Positions 32,101 to 63,352 are shown, counted from the stretch's first letter. The stretch: 64,000 nucleotides of DNA from Elgaria multicarinata webbii (GCF_023053635.1 NC_086192.1:10837001-10901000); one strand, 5' to 3'. Program-made: numbers and translations. The notes: a model not told the origin generated them from the letters alone.

Positions 32101-34559
32101 CTTTTTTGCATTTCCTGTTTCTCTCGCTAGGCTTGCCCACAGAAAGAAGCATCATAGGTATCAAAATAACATCTCAGAATAGCTGGAGAAATCTGTAAAC
32201 TACTCTTGTGGGATCCTGTCCAAGAGAGGAGAAACGGATACAGTTGCGTTTCAATGGAAAGTCCAGACAAATGTGTGAGTTTCTGAAAGGAAGAAGAAAA
32301 TGGACACAGAGGAGAAACCATCTCTTATGTAAGGAGTCTGCATTTGACTATCAGCAGAATCATGTTTGAAGAAGCCAAATTATTTTGGTTTTAAAAAGAA
32401 AAGATTGATCATGGAAGTCAATCCTCAGTCATTGAACGAAGCAGAAGGTCAAGTTTCCAAGCTGAAGCCCTGGATTAACCTTTAAGCAATATAAGCACAT
32501 ACTTAGGGCACCACAGAGTATTGGCACCATAGCTGTAGCCATCTAATTTTAAGGAATTCCAGATTCATAGAAAGGGCCTAGCGGGATATTCCAAGAGCGG
32601 CAAATATTTATTATTTGTGATTTATTTTCTTGCACCCAATCAACCAACTTTAGGCTCTATGTGTCCCACGACGTCATCTGACATAACTTCCTGACAATCT
32701 TTGTCTCAACATATCCCAGAATGCAGGACACGGAATAAGGGGCTCAAGTTCCAGGAAGCCAGATTCCAGCTGGACATCAGGTAAAACTTCCTGACAGTTA
32801 GAGCAGTACAACAATGAAACCAATGACCTAGGGAGGTGGTGGGCTCTCCCACACTGGAGGCCTTCAAGAGGCAGTTGGACGACCATCTGTCAGGTATGCT
32901 TTAGGGTGGATTCCTGCATTGAGCGGGGGTTGGACTCGATGGCCTTATAGGCCCCTTCCAACTCTACTATTCTATGATTCTATGAGTTCAGTATGTTTGA
33001 CTTACCAACATTTTCTGCATGAATTTCAGTGTTTTTATAATCATTGCCTGGGTGGGGGGTGGCCTTGAAGAAAACTGAGTTTTTAATGTCTTATTTCACG
33101 TTCAGCACTTATTGAGTCTTAATGTCTAGCCGACTAAGCAATGGAAGGGCCAAAGGGGCACCTTTATGGGGCTGTGCTTAGGGCATCAGATGGCCTTAAT
33201 CCGGCCCTGCCCTGCTGGTTTCTCCAGCTCTGATGTAAACCCTCACCAACTGAGACAGAGAAAGATCTCCTTTAAATCTCACACTCCACAAAAGATGACA
33301 GTAAGTTGCCGAGAGAGAGAGAGAGAAGATAGTGGTGTTGAAGTTTGGCAACAGAGTTCCCAAACAAAGACTCCTCGTGGTTTCTTCAAAGTGTTAGCTG
33401 CACAGAGAGGGAAGTGTGGTCCCTGATGGCCTTTACAGAGCAATGGTGTGCCTCGGTTCTCTGATCACAGACCATTCTCTGAAACCAGTGGAAAGCTCTA
33501 GGCGATTTTTTGAGGGCCTCTTGTGTTTCTCCTAACAGGGGGAGCAGGGCCAGGAAGAAAGGAATCGCTTTGGCCACTGACACAGCCCTTTATCACATTT
33601 CTGTTTTGTACGGCTTGTCGAAACAGAGACCCGAATTCATAAGAGTTCGGATTTTTACGACTCCGACCCGCGGATGCCACCGCTTTTCCGAGTCATGTGG
33701 ATTCTGTGGACTTGTGGACAGGTTTTTCACTTTTCTAGTGGGGGCGGGATTTGCACTAATTCACCTTTGTTAAGGTTTGCCAGTGCGAATTTGCACTGAC
33801 TAAGTAAGTAGGCTGAAATTCTGGTTAAAAAACCCCTGATCCCGTCGACGAGCGGATGACGGAACGAAAGACAATCCGCGCAACGAAATCCCAACATCCC
33901 TACCTGAAATATTTGGCGGAGGGGGGGGGGAAACGAAAAGCAAACCCACCTGTACACACACACACTCACACTGAAAACGTGATCACTGGAAACATTAAAT
34001 GCAGAAAATGACCCATGACAGGCCCAGGCTCGCTTAGTTCTGAGATTCAAGAAATAATTTGTATTAGCTACAGATACAAAAAACCCCCAAACCCAATTCC
34101 TCCCTGAACCGCATATAGATATAGATATAGATATATTGTGCATTCATGTTCCCACTGGGTTCACAAGGCATCAAGAACTGGATTTAGTATACCAAATAAG
34201 TCACGGTTCTAATGCATGCAGGCCTGTCGGTTTTTCCCAGCCCCCCTCCCTCCCCCCCCATTCCACCCCCAACACACACACATTAAACTTGCTGCAAGAG
34301 TGATTTTCGAAGGCATCCTGGAGAAATCTCTAGGACTGAAGCTTGCCAAACAACAGAAAAGAATACGGCGTTGTCCGGGGTTCAAAGAGTTCCCTGCCAA
34401 TGAACCGTCACGTAGGGCTCTCAACTGGAGCCCTCAATCTTGCCGATTTGGGACCCATCCCACCGAAGAGAGTAAACAGGTAGTCCAAAGGCAACGGTTG
34501 TTCCTTCATCGGGCAGTGTGCTATAGGCTCTCCCAGGTCCCCCAGGTCGGTGGGAGAAG
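32101..34559. other. intergenic between DOC2B 3' end and pinopsin
   Basis: Contains the CR1 end at 32707-32982; otherwise unassigned. Part of it may be DOC2B 3' untranslated sequence, but I see no clear poly(A) signal that fixes its end. Confidence 0.4.
32707..32982 (+). repeat. CR1 LINE 3' end
   Basis: From CCCAGAATGCAGGACACGGA to CTATTCTATGATTCTATG, plus strand. Confidence 0.8.
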
Positions 34560-53001
<18,442 letters not shown>

Positions 53002-53064
53002 CTACCTTGTCGAAGTGGGCCGTTGCTAAATCCACGATCAGCAGGCCTATCGCGTGGCGTGCAA

Positions 53065-53145
53065 AGTATGAAAGGCAGTGAGGTGTAATGGTTAGAGTGG
53101 GAAGTGAGGACTGGGGAGAACCCTCGTTCAAATCCTCACTCTGTT
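53065..53145 (+). repeat. Sauria-type SINE head
   Basis: GGCAGTGAGGTGTAATGGTT then CGTTCAAATCCTCACTC; body missing. Confidence 0.55.
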
Positions 53146-53319
53146 GATTGGATAACCTTGGCCCGGATCCCTCTCCCTGAAGGAGGTTACACTTCCGCAA
53201 AGGACTTCAGTTGACAGTTCGGATGTATTCCGGGATGCATCCTTGAGCCCTGCGTTTGCGCGGCTGAAACTAGTGCACCGACCACGCCCATTGCTGGAGA
53301 TGTCGGATCTGCCCCCCTG

Positions 53320-53560
53320 TGACACATGCTTTAGTTACATCCCGTCTGGACTACTGCAATGTGCTCTTTGCGGGGCTGCCTTTGGAAACTGTTCAGAAAC
53401 TTGAAATTGCCGCGGCCAGAACATTGACCGGGGTAATTCCCCGGGACCACACGACGTCCTTGTTACAACGGCATTGTTTTAAATCTGTATTTGATCGTTC
53501 ACCCTCCTAAGTGGCATTTTTCGACTGGAAAGACGGGATAGCAATTAAATAAATGCATAG
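53320..53560 (+). repeat. L2-like LINE ORF2 fragment
   Basis: Plus strand encodes VTSRLDYCNVLFAGLPLETV then AAARTLTGVIPRDHTT, the conserved stretch upstream of the block at 61420. Confidence 0.65.
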
Positions 53561-53854
53561 CAACAAATAATATTGCTCGCCTACCTACCTACCAGGTTTG
53601 TTGCCAGGATAAAATGGGGGAGAGGGAATGGATGCCCTGAGGAACTTGGAAGAAAGGGGGGGGATTAAAAATCCAATTAATCAAGAATTTTAATTAATGT
53701 AGCAGCCTGATGGGTCAAACCTGTCCCAATAATGCCCCCAGCCAGGGAAAAGGGTGTTCCTTATAAATTGGTTGTTGAAAAGGTTTCCTGTCTGCCCATA
53801 CACAGCATCCTTCCAGGAAAGGAGTACGCCAGTTGGATTAGGGCGCGGATTCAA

Positions 53855-53965
53855 GCTGAAAAAAAGTCCTGCAACTCCCAGCATGCCCCAGCCAACGGGC
53901 TGAGGCATGCTGGGAGTTGTAGGACATTTTTCTCTGCTTAAACATGAATACAATTGCATCCTTAG
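53855..53965. mobile_element. foldback MITE, family C, short copy
   Basis: GTCCTGCAACTCCCAGCATG and its inverse CATGCTGGGAGTTGTAGGAC flank a 20-base centre. Single arms, unlike the expanded copies. Confidence 0.7.
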
Positions 53966-54224
53966 GAAATGACAAGTCCAGATATCTTTAAAGGCAACAA
54001 GCTGCCAATTCACAATTGATATGCACCGCACAAAAATTACCAAGACGAAGGAGCAGTCGCACAGGACATACGAGATTCACAGCGACATTAACTCTCTCTT
54101 AGTCACACCCACACCCTGAAGCAAATGCTTTCTTGCCGTCTTCAGATACACTCTGCACCTCTGCCTATCAACATGATCTCCTAACTCAAATACTGGAATC
54201 ATGTAATGCAACCTCAAATGTTGA

Positions 54225-54280
<56 letters not shown>

Positions 54281-54700
54281 CTCCCTTTTCTCATTTGTGG
54301 CAGTTTTTCTAGGCGGACATGATGGGCTTTGCCAAGTCATGCTGTCCTTTACTGATTCAGGAATTTCCTGACAATTGTGCGTGTTTTAAGTAGGACTGCT
54401 TCCTGGACGGTGGTGTGGCTGTATTTTGGTAGGCCAAATTTCTGAAGGTTTTCTGTAAAGTTTTCGATGTGATGCCAGTGACTGATGTGAATAATGGAAT
54501 AATTGTAACTTTTCCTTTAATCTCCATGGCCAGTGGTGTATATTTCTCTGTCTTTTCCTCTTCCTTTTCTACAAAATTTTTGTCGTTAGGTATTGCTATG
54601 TCGATGAAGTAAGTGTGTTTTTCTTTTTTCGTCTATAACTGTTATGTCTGTTCATTTGCAGGGTATTGTCTTGTCTGTGTCAATTGTTCTGTCCCATTAT
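54225..54700 (-). repeat. R4/Dong-like LINE C-terminus with (ATT)n
   Basis: (ATT)n at 54226-54280, then sequence matching 16735-17110 (TTCTAGGCGGACATGATGGG, GGTATTGCTATGTCGATGA). Dead copy. Confidence 0.5.
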
Positions 54701-55680
54701 TTTTATTATGATCATGATTATATATTACATTACTATACTGCCCCATAGCTGAAGCTCTCGAGGCAGTTTATGAAGATTAAAAACATTAAAACAATACACA
54801 AAATTTAAAAACATACAAAAACACACAACAGGCAACGCCATAGGGTGAGGGAGACTAACAAATGCTAGGTTTGACGAGAAACTGTCAGTTTGACTTTCTC
54901 CCTCGTTCAGATTTTTTAAAGAATCTCATGTTCTTTCTCTCCTGAATAGCATGAACTTTGCAAATTTGGGTCAGTTCTTATCAAAACACCCCGAAATGAA
55001 ATCTTTGCCTCTCTGAACCAATCAAATTCAATAGGTACATCTACCCCCAGTGTGGAGAAGGCCATAATGTACCTGCCTGCCATGTTATTGTTAAAAGCAA
55101 GATGGCTGTCCGAAAAAAGAGATGGCCATCCCATTTCAACCCTAACACGGTCGAACACTCAGATATTCAACCCCAGATTTTTAAGAGCCAAATATTTAGA
55201 GCCCTGGGCCTGGATGGAGGAATCCATCCATTTCGGTTTTCCCCACATACAAGAAAAATCCAGAGTCCTTTTTGTCTCAAACACAGTGAACGTTCCGAAT
55301 TTTGGCCAACCTTTATCAAACCCCCAATGAAATACTGTCAAGCAAGGTTTTCTTTTCTCAACGAGTTTCCTAGGTATCTACACGTTTTCAGTAGGAATAA
55401 TGCTTCAGCTGTTGTCAAGCTAGTAGTGAGAATTCCTTTCTGTCAGCTAGCACCTAATGGGCCTCAAAGCCTATTCCCCTCGGATGTCTCGAACTCGTTA
55501 CGGCTGTGTAGGCTGGACTAAGGGGGAGACAGATGCCTGCTGAATCCTGTCTGTGCACCGAGAGGAGAGCCGTCTCCCTATCCTGCAAGCTGAATCGTTG
55601 GGATGAAGGATCCTGTCAACATTCATTTTAATTACAGCAACCCACTGCTATACCCATCACCCACCACAAGCCTGTACTAG
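54701..55680. repeat. LINE tail scrap and diverged repeats, no gene seen
   Basis: 54725-54850 is an L2-like tail (TACTATACTGCCCCATAGC). 54880-55110 and 55150-55345 belong to the diverged repeat seen at 51170-51640. Confidence 0.4.
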
Positions 55681-56700
55681 GGCCAAGAAATTTGGCAAAT
55701 TTTGAGATAATTAAACGTTACAGCCAGCCCTTTGGTGTGGTGCAGGGACGTTTTTCTCAAAAGAGCAGGGAGAAACTGCACTCTGACCAGTCCAGTCCCC
55801 TGAGCAAAAGAGGGGACCCAACGTGCCTTATTTGTGCTGGACGGTCTGGTGCGACTTGCAGCAGAGTTGCTTTATACAGAGAAAGCGTGGCAACACAGCA
55901 TTTCGTATTGGGGGCGGAGGCGACAAACACAGGCTCGGAGCAGTTTAGAAGAAGACTCCTCTCTGTAACTGCCCGACAACTCAGTTCAATTCCGCTGGCT
56001 GGGGAGCGGACAAATTCACAAGGAAACATAGCATGCCCAGAGCTACCAGGCACCCAAGTTAAAACTGTGTTCTTGGCTGGCTCACGCAAACAGCTTCTTA
56101 AAACCGCTCTGGCGCCTGTCTTCAGCACCTATTTCTCGGAACGGCCCCTTTGTCATCTATCTCCCACAACGGCCTTTTTGGCAGGTGCAGATTCATTCAA
56201 GCACTCCCTTATTAACAGGCGCTAAGGAGCCAGAAAGAAAACGAAAAAGGAAGACAGGAGAGCGATTGAAAAGTAACGTTCGATAACCGGGCTGGGGGTG
56301 CACTGAGGCGGTTGTTGGAGAAGATCTCATGAGACGCTCGCACAATGGCATTCCGAAATGAGCGTCAGCCTTATCAGAGCAACAGAGAGGTCTTTTATTC
56401 TTCTAAAAATTAGATGGAGCATATGTGTGAGCGTGTGAGAGACAAGTGCGGAGATGCCATTTTCACCCTAAAATGAAACCCCTGTTCATCACTTAATTGA
56501 CTTTTTAAATTTGTTAGGAATATATAGAGGGAGATCTTTTCTCTCTCTCCTGTATATGGCTAGGGCCGTAACTTGCTGTTTTTGTGTACACTCGGAGCAG
56601 GCTTTTATACTTCCCCACACAACCTGATCTTCAAAGGAACCTGTATCGCAACCAAGCCAAAATATAGCCCAGGGGATTATAGACATACGGATTGGAAGAA
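55681..56700. other. unassigned, possible old repeat
   Basis: 55850-55970 matches 14960-15050 in outline (AGCAGAGTTGC, AGAAAGCGTGGCAA, AGCATTT-GTATTG, AGTTTA-AAGAAG). A long open frame at 55692-56225 has no start or splice support. Confidence 0.35.
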
Positions 56701-56883
56701 GTCTGGATTATGGGATCCATGCTTGGCTTTTTTTCACTAGCAGCCCGAGACGCACCAGGCTCAAAATGGTCGCTCAAGGGAGGGCAGAACCAGGTGCAAC
56801 ATGGTGGGTCAGGTGAATCGTGGATGGATGTCAGGTTCAAGCTCGGTTTCCCTAGTGTTATTACGAATTGGACTCGGAGCCAA

Positions 56884-56944
56884 GAAGAAGAAGAAGAAGA
56901 AGAAGAAGAAGAAGAAGAAGAAGAAGAAGAAGAAGAAGAAGAAC
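56884..56944. repeat. (AAG)n microsatellite
   Basis: About 20 copies of AAG on the plus strand, followed by CACCATCACC. Frames reading Glu or Lys runs are by-products. Confidence 0.9.
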
Positions 56945-57094
56945 ACCATCACCAGCCAAGACAGGAAGCAGAGGAGAAAATTCTCCAAGACTCTCCAGGA
57001 GTCAAGGAGGAATCTTCCCAGGAGCTTATCGGATAGGACACTCAGGCTTAGAGATCATCCTCCCCACCTGTGGGAACTCAGTCTTTGTCAGAGG

Positions 57095-57430
57095 GGGAGG
57101 GAGCATAGGAATTGACAGACCTGCAGGGCCAAGTAGGAGGAGGTGGGAGGTGGTGTGATAGGCTAGCCATTTGCCAGAGGTTACAGCTTGAAGACCCACC
57201 CTGAAGTAGGGATGTGGTAAAAACCTGTTGGGCATGGCGGGAAACTGCCCAGACAGTTGATAGGCAATTGCCTTGCTTTGTTAGTCTAATTAACCTTAGG
57301 GAACAGCTCCTAGCATTCACAATTCCTTCAGCGTGAAGAGACATCTATTTACTGAATAAAGTCTGGTGGATTGTACAGCAGACCACTTTATTTTCTCACA
57401 TCTTGGTGGAAGGGCTTGGAATCATGACAG
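57095..57430 (+). mobile_element. LTR-like fossil, probably solo
   Basis: The segment has ACTGAATAAAGTCTGGTGGA, an AATAAA-type signal as in an LTR, followed by a T-rich stretch and an end near CATGACAG. Family uncertain; no partner repeat or coding part was seen, so it is not whole. Confidence 0.3.
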
Positions 57431-57725
57431 TGGAACCTAGTTGCAAAGTGGTGGTTCCAGGGAGGGGATTCTGATCCAATAGGTGGGTGGAGCCTGGTTT
57501 CAAAACGGTGGCTCTAGGGAGTGGAGACAGGGGCAAAATGGTGTCTCTTGGAAGGAGATTTAGGTGCAACATGGTGGCTTAGATGGGTGAGCCTGGTTGC
57601 AAAATGGTGGCTCTGGGCAATGGAGCCTGGATTGAAATGGTGATGGGGGGAGCAAAATGAGATTCAGCATGGTGTCTCAAGTGGGTGGAGCCTGGTTGCA
57701 AAATGGTGGCTCTGTCAAGTGGAGC
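57427..57725. repeat. degenerate minisatellite
   Basis: Units of roughly 29 or 58 bases around GGAGCCTGGTTGCAAAATGG and TGGCTCT, about eight diverged copies. Related single phrases occur at 56750-56830 (GGTGCAACATGGTGG). Confidence 0.6.
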
Positions 57726-58299
57726 CACAATTGGGACAGCCTTTATGGGAATCCTTCCTGTTATCTCCTATTGTAAATCGGAGATAACCGCAAGGAATCC
57801 TCCAAGGGGGCCGTGCTTGGAGGAATCCAAGGGCATTGCACAGGCCAGGTGGAGAAACTTGTCCCCGGTTGACAGTCATGGATGATGGGTATTGTAGTCC
57901 CAAACATTTGGAGGGCACCAAGCTAGGAAAGTCTGCTTTACCCAAAGCCGTCGGAGTTATCAGGACAGATTGGATCATGGAGTCTCATTCTCAAGTTGGG
58001 ATGGTCGATTTCCATGACGGAGAGACAGTCATCAATTTTTAGTGAGTCAAAATTGGCTCCTTTGCCAGGTAACATTCCCCCTATGCTGTCTGCTCCTGGG
58101 CTTTTTTCTTTTTAAAACCGTATGTATTAGAATTTATGAGTTGGTCTGTGCCCTTTGCAGAAAGGAAATATCCTTCCTTTTTAGCTGATGACCTTCCAAG
58201 TTCTCCCCTGTTGGAGAACATCCCAGTGTAATTCTCATTATCCGAAAACAACACGGGATTATTCTGTGCTTAAACCTCCCTATCACATAGGGGTATTTT

Positions 58300-58301
58300 A
58301 A

Positions 58302-58352
<51 letters not shown>
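58300..58352. repeat. (AAT)n microsatellite
   Basis: About 17 AAT units, probably the tail of a lost LINE. Confidence 0.85.
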
Positions 58353-58354
<2 letters not shown>

Positions 58355-58404
58355 ATTCCCCTTTAAGGGTAGACATGTCATATACTCCATACAAGAGGTA
58401 AAGA

Positions 58405-58495
58405 CCTCAATCCTACACACATTTACCTGGGAGTAAGTCCCACCGAAGTCAACAGGGCTTACTTCTGTGTAGACACATGTGGGTTTATGGTGTAA
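58405..58495. repeat. short palindromic repeat, family D
   Basis: TTTACCTGGGAGTAAGTCCC and GGGCTTACTTCTGTGTAGAC form a hairpin. Same family as 52258-52325. Confidence 0.55.
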
Positions 58496-59121
58496 GTGTG
58501 TTTCAACCTACACCCCCTCCTTCCCATAGACTTTAGAATTATTTGTGTGTGTTTTTTTAATTGAGAATTTGCTTATAGCGCAGTTAACGTGAATTGAGGG
58601 TGTGCATGTGAAAGACTGCACTTCTAAGCATGGGTGAGCACATATAGAAGGTCCGGGGGCATTTTTGACCCCCAAACCCTCTACCCCACCTTCAGGCACA
58701 TCATCATATGACATCAGTGACGACTATGGAGGACTAAAAGGGTCAAAATTAGCTGCCAAGCAAGTTAATCTTGATCCATTCGGTGATCTGTAGTCACCAC
58801 AGATGCGTACGTGTGCCATGCAAGCTGTGTGTTGCCCAGCCCTGCTCCAAGAGTTCTGTAGATCCCGAAAGCTTGCGTGGGCCAACACGGCTGGCCTTTA
58901 CTTTGTTGTGTGCGTTTGGGAAAAGGTTTGATTGGATGGCCTCCACCCACCCTGCAAAAGGGAGGGAAGAATCCCCTCCGGCTTTAAAGTACAGCGTGGA
59001 AATGAGAGTCAGACAGAAAAACTCCCCTTAAGACTAATTTAAAACAGGAGAGAAGAGGTAGAAGGGGATTATAAAGAGAAGCGACAATAAAAAGTTGGGG
59101 GCAGGATTGGTGATGATGATC

Positions 59122-59390
59122 ATAGAATAGTAGAGTTGGAAGGGGCCTATAAGGCCATCGAGTCCAACCCTCTGCTCATTGCAGGAATCCACCTTAAAGC
59201 ATCCCTGACAGATGGCTGTCCTGTTGCCTCTTGAAGGCCTCTAGGGTGGGAGAGCCCACCACCTCCCTAGGTAACTGGTTCCATTGTGGTACTGCTCTAA
59301 CCATCAGAACATTTTTCCTGATGTCCATCCTGAATCTGGCTTCCTGTCACTTGAGCCCATTATTCCGTGTCCTGCACTCCGGGGTGATAG
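59122..59390 (-). repeat. CR1 LINE 3' end
   Basis: CATAGAATAGTAGAGTTGGA then antisense CR1 to TCCTGCACTCCGGGG. Confidence 0.8.
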
Positions 59391-59439
59391 TTCAAAAGCA
59401 GCCAGTCCCCGTGTTCTGAACTCCAGAGCAACGGGACGT

Positions 59440-59640
59440 AAACAGCTTGTAGGGAATCTCATCAATTTCTCCCTGCCCTCACGGGCCGTGATAATGTTCA
59501 ACACAAGCAAAGCAGAGATGGAGCAGCTGAAGGCGATGTGTTATGTGCTCGGGTCATTATCGCCATCAAACAGATAGGGAAAAGGAGGGGGAAAACAGGG
59601 AACAAGGAAACAGGGGATTCTAATCAGGATTTGCAGGCAG
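59440..59640. promoter_or_regulatory. candidate conserved non-coding element
   Basis: Repeat-free sequence after a CR1 end, with GGGCCGTGATAATGTTCAAC, GGGTCATTATCGCC and similar cores. Could equally be unremarkable unique DNA. Confidence 0.2.
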
Positions 59641-59984
59641 CTGGGCCAGGCTGTTATAAATCCCATGTGCCCCATTCCCAGATCACAGTTAGCAACGGTG
59701 ATCCGAGCTGTCTCAGCCGACAACAGAAGGTCTAGGGGAGATCGAAATAGCCCATCCTAAAAATAAAAACAAAACATCCCATACCTTAGTTTGAAATGAG
59801 TGATGAAAGGACAGCTTTGATTAGGGCTGAGCTGCGAAGTTGCGGCTTGTTATTTTTTTCAGGGAGAGGAGGCAAAGATTTCCCCAAAGTTTTTCGGGGA
59901 AAATATCCGCCTGTTCTTTTGACAGGTCTTCGCTTGTGTTCTGCTGAGGTCCTTGCGCGTGGGTGAATCTGTTTCCCTGTGTCA

Positions 59985-60068
59985 GGGTCAGGTGGTTTGT
60001 GGCTGGGGCATGCTGGGAGTTGTAGAACTTCCCCCCCATCTAAAACATGCATAGGATCGCACCTTAAA
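59985..60068. mobile_element. foldback MITE, family C, right half
   Basis: GGCATGCTGGGAGTTGTAGA then TCTAAAACATGCATAGGATC and GCACC; left arm missing. Confidence 0.65.
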
Positions 60069-60409
60069 ATAATTAAACTGCGGAAATATTCAGCCCTTTG
60101 CAATCCAGTTTCGTACCCACGTTTCTCCCAGGCTGTGACTCCGTTCGCACCAAGCCGTGTTCTATTCTTGGTCCTCAGTTCTGACAAACAGGGAACTGAA
60201 AAATACAACTTCCATGCGTGGAGAACCACCGTGCTCATTTCGTTTGGCCAAACGTTGGAGTAGAAGCAACATGGTCATCGTCTTATGGTTCCCCAACCAA
60301 CTTCTCCTTTGGCTGTGATTCTTTCCTAGACCTTTTTTGGGAGGGGGGAAGGGGGGACCAGGGGAGGGAGGAGAAGACATCTAATCCACTCCTCCAAATG
60401 ATGTTCCCA

Positions 60410-60640
60410 ATTCCACTCCGACTGTCTAGGGAAATTAAAGCTCTTAATCATTAAGGTCACATAGTCAATTACCTCGGAAGATGAAACTTCGACAGTGCCA
60501 ATAAAAATTGGGTTAACACAAGGCATGAGGGCAGGAACAGAAAGATATACAGCCAGGGCAAAAGAAATTACCGCCTTGTACCCGTCCATCCTGCGATGCA
60601 TCATCAGGGATCTCATGAGGATGGAGGCAACATGAAGAAC
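60410..60640. promoter_or_regulatory. candidate conserved non-coding element
   Basis: Repeat-free, with TTAATCATTAAGG and GTCAATTACC homeodomain-like cores and a long minus-strand open frame without splice sites. Inference only. Confidence 0.25.
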
Positions 60641-60734
60641 CGAAGGGTAGATTTCAGATTCCAGTGCTGGATTAAAGAATCCTAGATTTGGAGCGGGGGA
60701 GACGAAGAGCCATCTAGTCCAGGGATCTCAAATT

Positions 60735-61130
60735 TTGGGGACGCGTGAGGACATTTGGAAATTTGAGGCCATGTTGTGGACACCGCCATATAATTCCTGA
60801 TCAGTGGATCGCCACTTTGACAACTTCCAGATCTACGGATCTTAGACTCCGTCTTATTCAGCATAAATGTTTGTTTCATGTCTACCACAACGTCCCTTTA
60901 ATAAGGGATTGTCTATTTCGGCTAAGTGCCGGCAGGAAGAATTTCATTTGGTCTGCTTGTTTAAGAGAACCAACCCGTTTCTTGTCACCTGGACTAAATC
61001 TGCAGCGATTTTTCGGATCAGGTGCTTCTCCGAATTTTGCGATGCATGCCTCGGCTCAAGAATGGCACCCCCAAATTAGGGCAAGCTTCAGGGGATATGC
61101 ACCCACTCAGGAAAACTATGTACAACAACA
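60735..61130 (+). repeat. L1 LINE ORF2 fragment
   Basis: Plus strand reads DLRLRLIQHKCLFHVYHNVP then ACLREPT, as in the post-RT part of L1 ORF2. Frame interrupted. Confidence 0.45.
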
Positions 61131-61419
61131 ACAACATGGATTTTCGTGCCGTTAATTCAAGAAATGAGAAATCGCAAACCGGTGCAGAAATTGACGGAGT
61201 GGATTTAGGGATGAATATATTGAAAATGGATATGGGCAAACCATAGACAGATTCATCCATCTTACTCATAATCTGCAGAATCAGATTATGTGTGTGGACG
61301 ATCCACTCAAGTTGGGCTCAAGTAAGCGTTCAATTGCTTTTATCCATTTTTCATCACTCCTGAAGATAGTCACCAGGGTGCGATGGACTCATTTAATGAT
61401 CCTAGTTCCATACCAGGTT

Positions 61420-61980
61420 GTGGAAATGGATGCCTAATCCTCACTATGGCATTCAACTAGTTCAAAATATGGCAGCCAGGTTGGTCACTGGTGCACCTAG
61501 GGGTGACCACATTACCCCGGTTTTAAAATCTCTTCACTGGCTGCCAATTAGTTTCCGGGCGAAGTATAAAGTGTTGGTTATCACCTTTAAAGCCCTACAT
61601 GGTTTGGGTCCAGGCTACCTGCGGGATCGCCTTCTCCCATACAATCCGCCCCGCACACTCAGGTCTTCTGGGAAGAATTTCCTACAGTCAGCCAAAATTA
61701 GGCTGACGGGTATTACCCAGAGAACCTTCTCCTCTGCTGCTCCCAGATTGTGGAATGGCCTGATGGAGGAGATTCGCCAACTTAACAGTCTTTCTGAATT
61801 TAAAAAAAGCTATAAAGACTGATCTCTTCCGCCAGGCCTATCCAGTGGAATTTTAGGATGTTTTTAGAATGTTTTTAGGATGTTTTAACAATGTATATTA
61901 TGTTTTAATTCAGTTTTATGTATTTTATATTTGCTGCTGTTCCTTGCCTCAATCAGAATGGAGAGGCAGGTAAGAAATAA

Positions 61981-62038
<58 letters not shown>
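61420..62038 (+). repeat. L2-like LINE 3' end
   Basis: Encodes VQNMAARLVTGAPRGDHITP, LKSLHWLPISFRAKYKVLVI and FSSAAPRLWNGL, then a tail with GGAGAGGCAGGTAAGAAATA and (ATT)n to 62038. The best-kept copy in the window. Confidence 0.8.
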
Positions 62039-62844
62039 GGTCCGGCCTGCCAGGTGTCCTTAAACCAGGACATCTTTGAGGACTCGGAGAAAATGTCTGG
62101 ACCCGTTGACTCAATCCTTTCCCCTTGAGGATGGACAGAAGGCAATTAGATTGTGTCTGAATTTTATTACAAGACATCTGTGCAACGGCATGTGTGTGTG
62201 TGTGTGTGTTTTAAAAATCGACCTGGTTCATAAAAACTCGAAACATGATCCAAGCCAAGCAGAGAGAAGATTCTTTCAGATGTTAAAAATCCTTTTGAGA
62301 AATCCCCTTTGCTCAGCTCTCGTTATTAAATTCAACTGCTCCTCCCTTTCGGGCCTGTCTTGCAACCTTGATGGTTTTCAGAAGCGGTCTGTTTCGTTCT
62401 TTTTCGGCAGAGGTAGCCTCCCTCGCTGCCTCCCTCTATCCAGGAAAAACGGAACGCTTCTGTCGCTGACACAGCCAGCATTCAGGACAGACATGCATGT
62501 GGAACGGCCCCAGAGGCTGACCGCCGTCGCCAGATAGACAGTGACATCTGGAGGGGGGGGCAGGAGAGCTTGAGCTGCATCGGGGGGAGACAGATCAGGT
62601 GACGTTGAGCAAGATTTTGGTCCCGAAGGAGTGAACTCTCTTGCACGAGTTCTAAACCAGCCTTCCTCAGCCTGCTGCCTCACCTGGCCCATTGAAGTAC
62701 AGCTCCCATCATGGCTAACTGATGCCCGCTTCATTTCAACGGGCATCCTCTGAAAACAACTAAGTTCGGATCCAACCCAGTGTGAGAGCTCATTCCATGT
62801 TTTGGGAGGGGCCTTGAGCAAGGAGTGAGTCCATCTTCTCACCA
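62039..62844. other. no gene seen
   Basis: (TG)n at 62192-62209, a poly-G run at 62553-62561. No exon or named repeat. Confidence 0.35.
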
Positions 62845-63135
62845 CATAAGAACATAAGAAGAACCCTGCTGGTTCAGACCAAGGGTCCGTCTAGCCCAGC
62901 ACTCTTGTCTACACAGTGGCCCACCAGCTGTAGACCAGGAGCCCATAAGCAGGACACAGTGCAACAGCACCCTCCCACCCATGTTCCCCAGCAACTGAGG
63001 TACATGGGCATACTGCCTCTGATCCTGGAGGTAACATGTAGCCACTAGGGCTACTAGCCATTGATGGCCTTCTCCTCCTCCAAAAATTTACCCAACTCCC
63101 TTTTAAAGCCATCCAAAATGGTGGCCATCACAACG
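62845..63135 (-). repeat. CR1/L3-like 3' end
   Basis: AAGAACATAAGAAGAACCCT to AAAATGGTGGCCATCACAAC, family minus-strand end, cut by the CR1 at 63136. Confidence 0.7.
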
Positions 63136-63345
63136 TCTTGCGTGTTCAGAGGAGGGCAACCAGGATGATCAGGGGTCTGGAAACAAAGCCTTATGAAGAG
63201 AGACTGAAAGAACTGGGCCTGTTTAGCCTGGAGAATAGAAGACTGAGGGGAGACATGAGAGCACTCTTCAAATACTTAAAAGGTTGTCACACAGAGGAGG
63301 GCCAGGATCTCTTCTCAATCATCCTAGAGTGCAGGACATGGAATA
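63136..63345 (+). repeat. CR1 fragment
   Basis: Plus strand, [20 protein letters not shown] through [14 protein letters not shown], then joins a CR1/L3-like scrap at 63353-63450. Confidence 0.75.
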
Positions 63346-63352
63346 ATCTCCC

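Noticed and set aside
56692-57158. Glu- or Lys-rich proteins across the AAG run
   Set aside because: Microsatellite read-through with no gene context.
60326-60616. 96-residue minus-strand frame as a missing DOC2B exon
   Set aside because: Sequence bears no likeness to C2A or the DOC2 N-terminus and lacks splice sites.
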